A DNA stretch of 64,000 bases from Trinickia sp. Y13 (GCF_029522115.1 NZ_JAKWFK010000007.1:1-64000), one strand, 5' to 3'; shown: positions 26,025 through 35,744, counted from the first letter of the stretch. Numbers and translations are program-made. Notes: generated by a model from the letters alone, not told the origin.

Positions 26025-26114
26025 CGTCTGCCGAATGGCGAATGCCGTCTGCCGAATGCGGCCGTCCACCTCCGTCGCATTCGCACGTCGCGCCGCGAGT
26101 CGCCTGTTCTCCCT

Positions 26115-27410
26115 TCAGAACGGCCACATCTGCACGATCAATATGGCATTCATGGCCACGATGCCCAGTATCGCCGCGACCGCAAGGACCTGCATGGGGC
26201 GCCCCAATCGATGTTCGCCCATGATCCGCCGACTGCTTGCAAAGCCGATGAGCGCAAGCATGGGCACCGGCACCGCCAGACTCAGAACCACCTGGCTCAA
26301 CACGAGTGCGCGCGCCACACCCACCCCTAGCGCGACGACCACGAAGCTAGGCGCCATGGTCACGATGCGGCGCAACCATAACGGCAGCGATATACCGAGG
26401 AAATCCTGCATGATCGCCTGTCCTGCCATCGTGCCGACCACTGAACTCGATATGCCCGATGCCATCAGCGAAGTCAGAAACAACGCCGCCGCCATCGAAC
26501 CGAACAACGGCGTCAAGGTGCGGTACGCCGCACCGATGTCCGTCACCTCGCTATGCCCGTCGTGAAAAGCGCCGCATGCCATGATGACCATGGCCATATT
26601 GACGAGCCCGGCCACCGTCAAGGCGATCACGACCTCCGCATTCGAATAGCGAACGAGTTTTGCGCGTTCTTCTTCAGTGCGCGGCCTGACGCGGTCACCC
26701 GTCAACCCCGAGTGCAAGAACAGCGCGTGCGGCATCACCGTCGCGCCGACGATGCCGGCCGAGACGACGAGAGCCTCTCGATCGGGCACCGTCGGCACCA
26801 GCACGCCATGCAGAACGGCACCCCAGGGGACGGTGACGAACAGCAACTGCGCCACATACGCAATGGCGATCAGGCCCACGAGCGCACCGATCGCGACTTC
26901 GAGCGGCCGGAATCCGTGCCGTTGAAGCAGCAGCAACGCCCAGGTGAAAGCGGCCGTCACCGCCATGCCGAACAACAAGGGAACGTGCGCGAGCAGCGAG
27001 AACCCGATCGCGCCGCCAAGGAATTCGGCCAGATCGGTCGCCATCGCAGCGATCTCGCTCACCGCCCACATCGCCAGAACCACCGGCCGCGGCAGACGTC
27101 GCGCACAGAGCGCCGCCAGGCTCGACTCGCTCACGATGCCGAGCCTGGCGGAAACGGCTTGGAACAGCATCGCCACGAGGTTCGCGAACAGCACGGCCCA
27201 TAGCAACGTGTAGCCATACGCGGCGCCGGCCTGCAGGTTCGTCGCCAGGTTGCCGGGGTCCATGTAGGCCACCGACACGACCACGGCTGGGCCGGCGAAC
27301 GGCAACAGCAGTTGCACGCCGCGCCGCCGGCCTTCGAGCGCCTCGCGCACTTGCGACGTGGTGTGCTCGCTCCAGCTTCGTTCGCGTTCGGACAGCGGCG
27401 TGTCGTTCAT
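26115..27410 (-). CDS. mntH: NRAMP-family divalent metal transporter
   Basis: A 431-residue membrane protein with eleven hydrophobic helices. The metal-site motif DPGN is at 51-54 of helix 1 and the partner MPH in helix 6 (VMPHALFLHS), the two hallmarks of NRAMP/MntH manganese-proton symporters. Start MNDTPLSERE at 27410 fits the family. Mn versus Fe or Mg selectivity is inferred from the intact MPH and DPGN; an MntR site was not recognised. Divergent from the cytochrome oxidase genes. Confidence 0.9.
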   Translation of the reverse strand: MNDTPLSERERSWSEHTTSQVREALEGRRRGVQLLLPFAGPAVVVSVAYMDPGNLATNLQAGAAYGYTLLWAVLFANLVAMLFQAVSARLGIVSESSLAALCARRLPRPVVLAMWAVSEIAAMATDLAEFLGGAIGFSLLAHVPLLFGMAVTAAFTWALLLLQRHGFRPLEVAIGALVGLIAIAYVAQLLFVTVPWGAVLHGVLVPTVPDREALVVSAGIVGATVMPHALFLHSGLTGDRVRPRTEEERAKLVRYSNAEVVIALTVAGLVNMAMVIMACGAFHDGHSEVTDIGAAYRTLTPLFGSMAAALFLTSLMASGISSSVVGTMAGQAIMQDFLGISLPLWLRRIVTMAPSFVVVALGVGVARALVLSQVVLSLAVPVPMLALIGFASSRRIMGEHRLGRPMQVLAVAAILGIVAMNAILIVQMWPF

Positions 27411-27623
27411 GTGCCAGTCCCCGTTCAAAGCCGAACGATCGGCGCAGCGCACGGCCAGGGAGGCTTCCGCCGTGCCTGCGTCTCGTTCGAACTTTTCCTC
27501 TCAAGTGCCAAGTTTGGCAGGGTTTGTCCATTTCGGCAGCGCCCGCCGGAGCCGACGTGCCGCTCGATGCGGGAATGGAACCTGCTGCCTGCAACGCGTC
27601 TGCCAGATCCATCGACGATCCGC

Positions 27624-28180
27624 ATGAAAACGCCGCGCGCCTTCCCATTCCACGCCTTGCGAATGCCGCCGCGCCTCGCCCGCATGGCGCGGTACGGGCG
27701 AGCCTGCGCAAGCGCCGTGCCGGTGATGGCCGCGGCCGCGCCGCTAGAACACAGCACACTCGCGCCCGCGGGCATTCAGGCCGAACACATCGTGCGGCTA
27801 TGGAATCTGACGCTCGTCGTCTGCGGCGTCGTATTCGCCAGCGTGCTGGTCTGCGTCTCGTTCGCGCTGTTGCGTCGTCGCGGCGCCGAACGCACGACTG
27901 CGCCGAATTTGGCGCCCTACGCCGCGCCGGAGCGGCGCACCCAACGAGCGGTCGTCGGTGCGAGCGCCTTGTCGGTCGTGCTGCTTGTCGGGTTGATCGT
28001 CGCGGACGTATCGACCGACCGTGCGTTGTCGAAGCTGCCCGTCTCCGATGCCCTGCACATCGATCTGACAGGCGGCAATGGTGGTGGCAAGCGCGCTATG
28101 CGGCCGACGGCGGACGCCCCGCATTCGTCACCGCCAACGAACTGCACATACCCGTTGGCAGGCCAGTGGTGATCACGCTC
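27624..28180 (+). pseudogene. coxB: Cytochrome c oxidase subunit II, frameshifted and truncated
   Basis: From ATG 27624 the frame encodes a signal-like start and two transmembrane helices (LWNLTLVVCGVVFASVLV and ALSVVLLVGLIVADV) typical of subunit II. At 28071-28076 the frame breaks: the expected R-QWWWQ-ARYA follows only in the next frame, as if one C were lost in GGCGGCAA. The sequence then runs ANELHIPVGRPVVITL, which normally precedes the CuA domain, and stops being subunit II at about 28180. The CuA-binding half is absent. The remainder reads directly into subunit I in the same shifted frame. Confidence 0.85.
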
Positions 28181-30010
28181 GGCGCGCTCGCCGCGATCAA
28201 CCATAAAACGATCGCGCGCCGCTTCATCGCCACCACGTTCGCCTCGTTCCTGATCGCGGGCCTGCTCGCGCTCGTCATGCGCCTGCAGCTTGCGCGGCCG
28301 AACAACCATGTGGTCGGCCCAAATACATACGATGCGCTGTTCACGTTGCACGGCACGACGATGATGTTCCTGTTCGCCGTGCCCGTGATGCAGGCGGTCG
28401 CCGGTTATCTGATCCCCCTGATGGTGGGCGCGCGCAGCATTGCCTTCCCGCGAATGAACACCTACGCGTATTGGATGTTCTTGTTCAGCTGCCTGACGCT
28501 CTATGGCGCCGCGCTGCTCGGCGCCGCGCCGCAAGCCGGTTGGTTCAGCTACGTGCCGCTTGCCGGTCCCAACTATGGACTCGGCAAAGGCCCGGACATC
28601 TGGGCGCAAATGATCACGTTCACCGAATTGTCGGGCCTGCTCGAAGCGATCGTGCTGATTACGACCATTCTGAAGATGCGCGCGCCCGGCATGTCGCTGA
28701 ACCGCATGCCGCTGTTCGCGTGGGCCACGCTCGTCACGCAGTTCATGGTCATCTTCGCCATGCCCTCGATCATGCTGGCCAGCACCGCGTTGATTTTGGA
28801 CCGGCTGGTCGGCACGCAGTTTTACAACCCGTCGCTCGGCGGCGACGTGCTGCTTTGGCAACATTTGTTTTGGTTCTTCGGCCACCCCGAGGTGTACCTG
28901 ATCTTCATCCCTGCGCTAGGCTTCATTTCGTCGGTTCTGCCCACCTTCGCGCGTCGGCCCATCTTCGGCTATACGGCCATCGTCCTCGCCTTGATCGCCA
29001 CGGCCTTTCTCGCATTCGGGCTTTGGGTGCATCACATGTTCGCCACGAGCATCCCCACCCTTGGCAAAAGCTTTTTCACGGCCGCAAGCGTCATGATCGC
29101 CGTGCCTTCCGCGATCCAGATCTTCTGCTGGGTCGCCACCCTCGTCACCGGCCGGCTCAATCTGAAGACGCCGTTGTTGTTCGTCCTCGCGTTCTTCTTC
29201 ATCCTCGTGATCGGCGGAATGACCGGCATCATGCTGGGCGCGGTTCCGCTCGACTTGCAATTGCACGACACCTACTTCGTCGTCGCTCATCTTCATTACG
29301 TGCTGCTAGGCGGCGCCGTGTTCCCGTTGTTCGGCGCGGTCTACTACTGGTTCCCGAAAGTCACGGGACGAATGCTCGACGAACGGCTCGGACGTTGGCA
29401 ATTCTGGCTGTTCTTCATCGGCTTCAACGTCGCTTTTTTTCCCATGCATTGGCTCGGGCTCCATGGCATGCCCCGGCGCATCTGGACTTATTCGAGCGAC
29501 ATGGGATGGTCCGGCCTCAACCTGCTCTCCAGCATCGGCGCGGCCACGATCGCACTCAGCATCCTGCTGTTTCTCGTCAACATCGTTCGCAGCCATTGGC
29601 GCGGCCAGGCCGCGGGCTGCGATCCGTGGGGCGGCGCCACGCTCGAATGGAGCACCGCCAGTCCCCCGCCGCCGCACAATTTCGATGCGATCCCCGTCGT
29701 GCATGGGCGCGATCCGCTGTGGGATGCGCCGCGCTCGCCTGCGTACGTGTCGGGGCTCGCAACCGATGCGCGCGAGGTGCTCGTCACCACGGCGCTCGAT
29801 GCCGAGCCGGATCTGCGGCCGCTTTTCCCGCAACCGTCGATTTGGCCGTTCGTCAGCGCCGTCGCGACGACCGTGCTCTTCATCGGGTCGGTATTCACGC
29901 CGTGGGCCGTGGTGTGGGGTTCCGTGCCCGTGGCCGTCACGTTGACGGCGTGGTTTTGGCCATCCCGGCGTCAAACGGCGCAGGCCCTCGCGTTGGAGCG
30001 CAGACCATGA
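28169..30010 (+). CDS. ctaD: Cytochrome c oxidase subunit I, N-terminus altered by deletion
   Basis: The haem-copper oxidase core begins GALAAINHKTIARRF at about 28181 and continues for some 600 residues with twelve or more helices. Ligands are intact: haem a histidine in TLHGTTMM, CuB His and cross-linked Tyr in FFGHPEVY, the His pair in WVHHMF, and haem histidines in FVVAHLHYV. The C-terminal part has extra hydrophobic segments ending at 30010. About 20-30 N-terminal residues are missing because the gene is fused to the subunit II remnant. GTG 28169 is the closest possible start; without it translation would depend on the broken upstream gene. Confidence 0.85.
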   Translation: MITLGALAAINHKTIARRFIATTFASFLIAGLLALVMRLQLARPNNHVVGPNTYDALFTLHGTTMMFLFAVPVMQAVAGYLIPLMVGARSIAFPRMNTYAYWMFLFSCLTLYGAALLGAAPQAGWFSYVPLAGPNYGLGKGPDIWAQMITFTELSGLLEAIVLITTILKMRAPGMSLNRMPLFAWATLVTQFMVIFAMPSIMLASTALILDRLVGTQFYNPSLGGDVLLWQHLFWFFGHPEVYLIFIPALGFISSVLPTFARRPIFGYTAIVLALIATAFLAFGLWVHHMFATSIPTLGKSFFTAASVMIAVPSAIQIFCWVATLVTGRLNLKTPLLFVLAFFFILVIGGMTGIMLGAVPLDLQLHDTYFVVAHLHYVLLGGAVFPLFGAVYYWFPKVTGRMLDERLGRWQFWLFFIGFNVAFFPMHWLGLHGMPRRIWTYSSDMGWSGLNLLSSIGAATIALSILLFLVNIVRSHWRGQAAGCDPWGGATLEWSTASPPPPHNFDAIPVVHGRDPLWDAPRSPAYVSGLATDAREVLVTTALDAEPDLRPLFPQPSIWPFVSAVATTVLFIGSVFTPWAVVWGSVPVAVTLTAWFWPSRRQTAQALALERRP

Positions 30011-30915
30011 GCGCACGCGCATCGGCCGGAAAGCCCCGCGCACCCGCCTATGGGGAGCCGGGCGGCAGCGCCGCTTCGCAGCGCAGCGGCATGCCGACAG
30101 CACCCGTGCCCGATACCCTGGATGTGCGGCATTTGCCGAGCTTCGGCTTTGGCGCGCGCAGCCTGATGTGGTGGGCCACTGCCGGTCTCATGTTGATCGC
30201 CGCGTTCTTCTCCGGCTGGCTCGCGCTGACGCTCGTGTTCGTTTCGCCGCTCGACGCGCTGACCGGCGCGCTGTTCTCCGCGCACATGGTCCAGCACGAG
30301 GCAATGATGCTCGTGTGCGCGCCGCTGATCGTGCTAGGACGGCCACTCGGCGTCATGCTGTGGGCATTGTCTCGCCCGGTGCGCCTTGCGATCGGCCGCC
30401 TGCTGCACACGCACGCATGGACGCGATGCTGGCGGCGGCTCGCCTCGCCGCTGTGGGCCTGGTGGCTGCACGCCATCGCGCTGTGGGCTTGGCACGCGCC
30501 CCGCTTGTTTGAAGCCGCACTGGCCAACGCCGGCGTCCACACCCTGCAACACGCGAGCTTTCTGCTCACGGCGCTGCTATTTTGGCGCGGTATCGTCGGC
30601 GAAATGGCGACGCGGCGCAGCACGGGGTCCGCGATGCTGTCGCTGTTCACGACCATGGTTCATACGGGCGCGCTGGGCGCGCTCATCGCCCTCGCGCCGG
30701 GCGTTTGGTACCCGTCGTACATCGAACCGACGAGCGCACTGGGTATGGATCCGCTCCAAGACCAACAGTTGGGCGGCCTCATCATGTGGGTTCCGGGCGC
30801 GCTCGCGTATCTGATCGGCGCATTGGCCGTGGCCTCGCGTTGGCTGCGCGAGCGGCCCGGGCACCGCTGGCGGCCGGCCGCCCAGGACCGCCCCGCCCTC
30901 GAGGAGACGCGATGA
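30007..30915 (+). CDS. ctaG: Cytochrome c oxidase assembly factor CtaG (caa3 type)
   Basis: A 302-residue membrane protein of the CtaG_caa3 family, about seven helices after a 45-residue basic, Pro-rich start. It contains SAHMVQHEAMM near the second helix and HTLQHASFLLTALLFW, histidines usual in this family. The start overlaps the ctaD stop (ATGA, 30007-30010). Members help insert copper or assemble haem-copper oxidases in the membrane. Third gene of the oxidase cluster; ends with ATGA overlap to the cytochrome c gene. Confidence 0.88.
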   Translation: MSARASAGKPRAPAYGEPGGSAASQRSGMPTAPVPDTLDVRHLPSFGFGARSLMWWATAGLMLIAAFFSGWLALTLVFVSPLDALTGALFSAHMVQHEAMMLVCAPLIVLGRPLGVMLWALSRPVRLAIGRLLHTHAWTRCWRRLASPLWAWWLHAIALWAWHAPRLFEAALANAGVHTLQHASFLLTALLFWRGIVGEMATRRSTGSAMLSLFTTMVHTGALGALIALAPGVWYPSYIEPTSALGMDPLQDQQLGGLIMWVPGALAYLIGALAVASRWLRERPGHRWRPAAQDRPALEETR

Positions 30916-32228
30916 CCAAACCACCGCGCATGGCAACGGATCTGCTCGCGCTGACGCTACCGGCAGTGCTTGCGATCGCGATGGGCGGCGCGAAACATAG
31001 CGTGCCGCCACCTGCGCCGCCGGTCGATGCGGCCGTGCTTGCGCGCGGAGAGTACGTCGCAAAGGCGGCCGACTGCGCGGGATGTCACACCGCGCCCGGC
31101 GGCGGGGCGCCATTCGCCGGAGGGCTCGCGATGGGTTCCCCGTTCGGCACGATCAAAACCAGCAACATCACGCCCGATCCGCGCTACGGCATCGGCCGCT
31201 ATACGCTGCAAGAGTTCGACCGTGCGGTTCGGCACGGCGTCGCGCGCGGCGGCAAGGCGCTCTATCCGGCCATGCCCTACCCCGAGTTTTCGAAGATGTC
31301 GGATGACGATCTGCGGGCGCTCTACGCTTATTTGATGCAACGCGTAGCGCCCGTCGCGAAACCCAACGAGCCGGCCGACGTTGCTTTTCCGTTCAATCAG
31401 CGTTGGACTCTATTCGGTTGGCAGTGGGTGTTCATGCCGCGCGGCGGATTCAAGTCTCGCGCCCCTGCCGATCCGCAATGGACGCGCGGCGCGTACCTCG
31501 TGCAATCGCTCGGCCACTGCGGCGCGTGCCACACACCGCGGGGATGGGGTTTTCAAGAGCGCGGTTACGACGAAACGGCGTCGAGGTTTCTCACCGGCGG
31601 AATCAATGATCACTGGTTCGCAGCGAACCTGACTGGCGACGCAGGCTCCGGCCTTGGCCGCATGGGCGAAGCCGACATCGCACGGTTCCTGAAAACCGGT
31701 CACGCAGGCGGCAGCGTGGCCTACGGCAGCATGGTCCAGCAAATCGAGGACAGCACGCAGTACCTGACCGACGCCGATCTCTTGGCCATCGCTCACTATT
31801 TGAGAAGTCTGCCGCCGCAGCAAGCGTCCGGCGCCTATGCGCCCGCGACGCAGCCGGGGCGCGCGCCGAGCAACGGCAATCGCGTCCCCGATGCGCAATC
31901 GGTCGGTTATGTCGTCTATCGTTCGTTCTGCGCAAAGTGCCACGGTGACGACGGCAAAGGCGTGCCCAATGTCATTCCCGCGCTCGCGGGCAATGCGTCG
32001 GTTTTGGCGAAAGACACGACGTCCTTGATCCGCTTGATGGTGGAAGGCGGCAACAGCCCCGCGACGCTGACGGGGCCGCCACGCCAGCGGATGCCCGGGT
32101 TCGCCGGTCTGATCTCGAATGCGCAAATGGCCGATGCGCTAACGTACGTTCGCGGCGCCTGGGGCAACGTCGCGCAGCCGGTTTCGGGCAACGACGTCGC
32201 GTCGCTACGCGAGATCTTGCACAAATGA
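30912..32228 (+). CDS. Tri-haem c-type cytochrome (AdhB-like)
   Basis: A 438-residue exported protein with an N-terminal signal segment and three haem-binding motifs: CAGCH (near residue 56), CGACH (near 203) and CAKCH (near 338), each with a distal methionine-containing segment. The architecture matches the cytochrome subunit of alcohol and gluconate dehydrogenases. Here it is the last gene of the oxidase cluster, overlapping ctaG by ATGA, and probably delivers electrons to the oxidase at the periplasmic side. It could also serve a dehydrogenase encoded elsewhere. Confidence 0.9.
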   Translation: MTKPPRMATDLLALTLPAVLAIAMGGAKHSVPPPAPPVDAAVLARGEYVAKAADCAGCHTAPGGGAPFAGGLAMGSPFGTIKTSNITPDPRYGIGRYTLQEFDRAVRHGVARGGKALYPAMPYPEFSKMSDDDLRALYAYLMQRVAPVAKPNEPADVAFPFNQRWTLFGWQWVFMPRGGFKSRAPADPQWTRGAYLVQSLGHCGACHTPRGWGFQERGYDETASRFLTGGINDHWFAANLTGDAGSGLGRMGEADIARFLKTGHAGGSVAYGSMVQQIEDSTQYLTDADLLAIAHYLRSLPPQQASGAYAPATQPGRAPSNGNRVPDAQSVGYVVYRSFCAKCHGDDGKGVPNVIPALAGNASVLAKDTTSLIRLMVEGGNSPATLTGPPRQRMPGFAGLISNAQMADALTYVRGAWGNVAQPVSGNDVASLREILHK

Positions 32229-32360
32229 GTCGTTGCTTAGGATAACTAACGTTCTACCGCCGCCGGCGACAGATGCTAGCGGCTCGCTGTACCTCCCGGT
32301 GAGCCGCGCGGCGCCTTCGCTCGACATGCCCGGCTCAGCTGCTTTGCAGCATGCGCCCCG

Positions 32361-32492
32361 TTACGGCTGCCGTTGTCCGCCTTGCTGACGAGGCATCTTC
32401 TGCTGATTTTGCTGTTGTTGCCCCGTCGGCTTGCTGTGCTGTTGCTGCCGCGGGTTGCTCGGGGCGGTGTTGCTCGGCTTCGCGTGCGACAT
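32361..32492 (-). CDS. Small Gln-rich hydrophilic protein, 43 aa
   Basis: ATG 32492 is preceded by GGAGG at seven bases, an ideal ribosome site. The 43-residue product is Gln/Pro/Asn-rich (SNPRQQQHSKPTGQQQQN, then MPRQQGGQRQP), basic and surely disordered. Such small Gln-rich proteins occur in Burkholderia as conserved hypotheticals. Convergent with the cytochrome gene and divergent from cobB. No function suggested. Confidence 0.6.
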   Translation of the reverse strand: MSHAKPSNTAPSNPRQQQHSKPTGQQQQNQQKMPRQQGGQRQP

Positions 32493-32736
32493 GACGATCC
32501 TCCATTCGGTTGTCGGTCTGGACTTGCTGCACGTTTCCTGCACGTTACGGGCTCGCAACGAGCATTCCCGCTTCACCGGCCAAGCGCTCAAATGCGCTTG
32601 TCGTGCGGCCGTAAGACAGGCGCTTTACACTGCGCGTATCGCACACCTGCCGCGCAAGCGCCTGCTCCATGCCGATCTCATCGCCGTTCGTCCGCTCGTC
32701 CACCGCTCCCCGCAACCGCTTCGAGGAGGGCTGACC

Positions 32737-34035
32737 ATGCCCTCCTGTCCCGCATTGTTCATTGGCGCCGTCGCCTCGGGCCAAGGCAAAACGACCATCG
32801 CAGCCGCGCTAGCGCGCGCTCATCGCCGTCGCGGTCTGCGGGTGCGCGTCTTCAAGACTGGGCCCGACTTCCTCGATCCGACTATCCTCGAGCGCGCCAG
32901 CGGCGCCCCCGTCGATTCGCTCGATCTGTGGATGGTGGGTGAAAGCGCGTGCCGGCAACGATTGGCCGAGGCGGCACGCGAGGCCGATCTGATCATCGTG
33001 GAAGGGATGATGGGCCTGTTCGACGGCACGCCGAGCGGCGCGGATTTGGCATCGCGTTTCGGGCTGCCCGTCGCCGCCGTCGTCGACGCCCAGGCCATGG
33101 CGCAGACCTTCGGCGCGATCGCGCTTGGGCTTGCACGCTTTGACCCTTCGCTCGACTTTCACGGTGTCTTCGCCAATCGCGTCGGTTCGGACTACCATGC
33201 GCAGCTGTTGAAGGACGCCTTGCCCGACGACGTACGATGGCTCGGCCATGTGCCGGGTTCCGAAGACATCTCGCTACCCGAGCGGCATCTGGGCCTTCAC
33301 GCGGCGATCGAGATCGACGATCTCGACGCGCGCATCGATCGCGCCGCCGACGCGCTGGCCGCAACGGCGCTCGCGCAATTGCCGCCGCCGGTCGACTTCG
33401 ACGCGCCGCCCGAGCCGCCGCTGCCCCGGCTGCTCGATGGCCTGCACGTCGCCGTGGCACGCGACGCCGCGTTCTCGTTCGTGTATCCCGCCAATTTGCG
33501 CTTGCTGTCCGCGCTGGGCGCGCGGGTCACCGAGTTTTCGCCGCTGGCCGACGACGCCTTGCCGGCAGCGACCGACGCGGTCTACCTGCCCGGCGGCTAC
33601 CCCGAACTTCATGCTCCGGCGCTCGCGCGCAACACGCGCACGTCGAGCGCGATCCATGCGCACGCAGCGGCAGGCAAGCCGCTGTTTGCCGAATGCGGCG
33701 GCATGCTTTACCTGCTCGACACGCTAACCGACAGCGCGGGCCAGACCACGCCGATGCTCGGGTTGCTGCCCGGCCGCGCTACCTTGAGCAAGCGACTCGC
33801 CGCGCTGGGCATGCAGTCGATTGCCGGCGTGCACGGCGAGATGCGCGGCCATACGTTTCATTATTCGCATGTCGAGACGCCTCTCGCGCCAGCGCTCATC
33901 GCGCGCTATGCGCAATCGGACGCGCCCGGCGAGGCGATATATCGCGTTGGCACAATCGTCGCCTCATACCTGCACGGATATTGGCCCTCCAACCCGGATT
34001 TCATCGCCGCACTCTTTCATGGCCACGCAATTTGA
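32737..34035 (+). CDS. cobB: Cobyrinate a,c-diamide synthase
   Basis: A 432-residue enzyme that amidates cobyrinic acid at positions a and c. P-loop GAVASGQGKTT is at residues 9-19, with FKTGPDFLDP and VEGMMGLFDG typical of the CbiA/CobB ATPase domain; the C-terminal glutaminase domain has LPGGYPE and the nucleophile in FAECGGMLYL. ATG 32737 has GAGGAGGG upstream. No cobalamin riboswitch core could be found before it. It overlaps bluB by 17 bp. Confidence 0.92.
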   Translation: MPSCPALFIGAVASGQGKTTIAAALARAHRRRGLRVRVFKTGPDFLDPTILERASGAPVDSLDLWMVGESACRQRLAEAAREADLIIVEGMMGLFDGTPSGADLASRFGLPVAAVVDAQAMAQTFGAIALGLARFDPSLDFHGVFANRVGSDYHAQLLKDALPDDVRWLGHVPGSEDISLPERHLGLHAAIEIDDLDARIDRAADALAATALAQLPPPVDFDAPPEPPLPRLLDGLHVAVARDAAFSFVYPANLRLLSALGARVTEFSPLADDALPAATDAVYLPGGYPELHAPALARNTRTSSAIHAHAAAGKPLFAECGGMLYLLDTLTDSAGQTTPMLGLLPGRATLSKRLAALGMQSIAGVHGEMRGHTFHYSHVETPLAPALIARYAQSDAPGEAIYRVGTIVASYLHGYWPSNPDFIAALFHGHAI

Positions 34036-34693
34036 CGATGACGAACGCGCGGCTGTCTACCGCGCCATTTACGAACGCCGCGACATGCGTCACTTCGTAC
34101 GCAAGCCGGTCGACGCGGCGGTGCTATCGCGATTGATCGGCGCGGCCCATCACGCGCCGAGCGTCGGTTACATGCAGCCGTGGCGCATCGCGCGCATCAC
34201 GGACACGGCGCTGCGCGCCGCACTGCATGCCGCCGTCGAACGCGAGCGCGTACGCACGGCCGAGGCACTAGGCGAGCGCCAGGACGAATTCATGCGCCTG
34301 AAAGTGGAAGGCATGCTCGATTGCGGCGAATTGCTCGTGATGTCGCTGATGGACGGCCGCGACAAACACGTCTTTGGCCGCCGCACGATGCCCGAGATGG
34401 ATCTCGCCTCGGTTGCCTGCGCCATTCAAAACATGTGGCTCGCGGCGCGCGCCGAGGGGCTCGGCATGGGGTGGGTATCGCTGTTCGATGTCGACGAAGT
34501 GCGCGACCTCATGCGCATGCCCCCCGGCGCGAAACCCGTGGCGATTTTATGTCTGGGCCATGTCGAAGCGTTCTATCCGCGGCCGATGCTCGAACTCGAA
34601 AAATGGGCCGAGCGGATGCCGATCGACGAATGCGTGTTCGAGAATTATTGGCCTTCGGATCGGCCGGCCACCGAGACACCCCGGGACGAATGA
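34019..34693 (+). CDS. bluB: 5,6-dimethylbenzimidazole synthase
   Basis: A 224-residue nitroreductase-fold enzyme that destroys bound FMN with O2 to release the lower ligand of vitamin B12. Motifs are RRDMRHF at 21-27, APSVGYMQPW, and the GMGWVSLFD and ELEKWAERMP segments of the BluB branch. It starts inside the last codons of cobB (ATG 34019). The reaction needs oxygen, which contrasts with the B12-dependent reductase at 54.3 kb being useful without oxygen. Confidence 0.92.
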   Translation: MATQFDDDERAAVYRAIYERRDMRHFVRKPVDAAVLSRLIGAAHHAPSVGYMQPWRIARITDTALRAALHAAVERERVRTAEALGERQDEFMRLKVEGMLDCGELLVMSLMDGRDKHVFGRRTMPEMDLASVACAIQNMWLAARAEGLGMGWVSLFDVDEVRDLMRMPPGAKPVAILCLGHVEAFYPRPMLELEKWAERMPIDECVFENYWPSDRPATETPRDE

Positions 34694-34706
34694 CCCAAGG
34701 GGCGAT

Positions 34707-34952
34707 CTAGCTTTCGCAACGGTAGAAGTCCATGTGCTGGCCGGCTGCCACGGCGCGGCGCAGCCAATCGGGGGGATCCCCGTATCCATCCCACGTGTTG
34801 CCCATCGCGTCGCGATAAAGAATGGGCCGCTCCGCCTGCTTATCGGCGGAAATCGATTCGGCAACGGCTTCCACGGTAATGCCGTATTCGTCCATGCGGC
34901 GTCGCAGCCAGCGAATCAACCGTTCGCGAGCTTCGCCTTCAAGCTGTTCCAT
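34707..34952 (-). CDS. Short H-NS-family DNA-binding protein
   Basis: An 81-residue protein with an N-terminal helix (EGEARERLIRWLRRRMDEYG) and a C-terminal H-NS-like DNA-binding motif, YRDAMGNTWDGYGDPPDWLRRAV. The loop GNTWDGYGDPPDW corresponds to the AT-hook-like loop of H-NS (TWTGQGRTP). The oligomerisation domain is shorter than in true H-NS. It may silence AT-rich or acquired DNA; an 890-bp non-coding region lies upstream. Confidence 0.75.
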   Translation of the reverse strand: MEQLEGEARERLIRWLRRRMDEYGITVEAVAESISADKQAERPILYRDAMGNTWDGYGDPPDWLRRAVAAGQHMDFYRCES

Positions 34953-35516
34953 CGATGATTCCGGTTATGGTTGATGCGGGGGCGGGTGAAAGCCCCTGTG
35001 ACCCGAGCCGAATCATACTCGACTCGCGGCCGAAAGGTCGCAGCCGCACGACGGCGCTTGCCCATAAGGCAGCGCACGATTGTCTTCAAGCGGTGTCGAC
35101 TCGAATTATCGATACAAAAGCGATAAAAAGCAAAACCATAAAAAGGCAGTGTCTCTTTCTCTTCTTCCCTGCACGGAACGTTCCCGCCGCCGGCCGCTCA
35201 TGCCTGTCGCATGAGCGGCGTCGGCGCCGGTGCGCACGAATTTGTCACACGTTTACGGGGCCGAGCGCCGCAATGCTTCGGAAAAACGCGCCCCGCCTCG
35301 TGCGCAATCGCGTAGGGGCGTTGACCGATGCAAGCCGAGCGATCCCCGCAATGTACACGCTTGCTTGCAAGGTGGAAGAACCATCAAGTGCATACCGTTA
35401 TTTCTCTCTCATAATTTGTTTCGCCATGGCATTGGATATTCGGACGACATTGCGTCGATTAAGGGTGAATTCAACGTTCACGCCACCGATCCGACTTGCG
35501 CACCGGCATCGTCTCA

Positions 35517-35538
35517 GCTCCCGAAAACACTCACCTTT
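35517..35538 (+). repeat. 22-bp intergenic repeat, copy 3
   Basis: Exact consensus blocks GCTCCCGAAA and CTCACCTTT separated by ACA. Confidence 0.8.
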
Positions 35539-35692
35539 TAGAGGATACGAAGCTTGCCGCGCGCCCCAATCGCGTCGTCGAGAAACCCGTTCCAACCTCG
35601 CCTTGGTGAACCGCGTCCATTGGAGGCCACGGCCGAATCCCTTGATACGTCACGGGCCGACGCCGAAAACGGCGCTCGTCGCCGGCTCGTTA

Positions 35693-35714
35693 CAAGGTGA
35701 GGTTTTTCGGGAGA
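35693..35714 (-). repeat. 22-bp intergenic repeat, copy 4 (inverted)
   Basis: Minus strand reads TCTCCCGAAA, AAC, CTCACCTTG. Forms an inverted pair with copy 5. Confidence 0.75.
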
Positions 35715-35744
35715 TGCGGAGACGAAGCCACGCGTCGCCGAGGC

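Larger units (their letters stand above)
25656..26114. other. Gap with two copies of the 22-bp repeat
   Basis: A 459-bp non-coding stretch upstream of the aldehyde dehydrogenase gene and downstream of the NRAMP gene. It carries repeat copies at 25804 and 26003, both in plus orientation, and a partial inverted match (GGTGAGGGTC near 25846). No protein-like frame seen. Confidence 0.6.

Noticed and set aside
28471-30006. Plus-strand frame upstream of ctaG in the same frame
   Set aside because: Arg-rich sequence overlapping ctaD in another frame; ctaG starts at 30007 with ATGA overlap.
32500-32736. Cobalamin riboswitch upstream of cobB
   Set aside because: No B12-box-like core or conserved helices were found in the leader.
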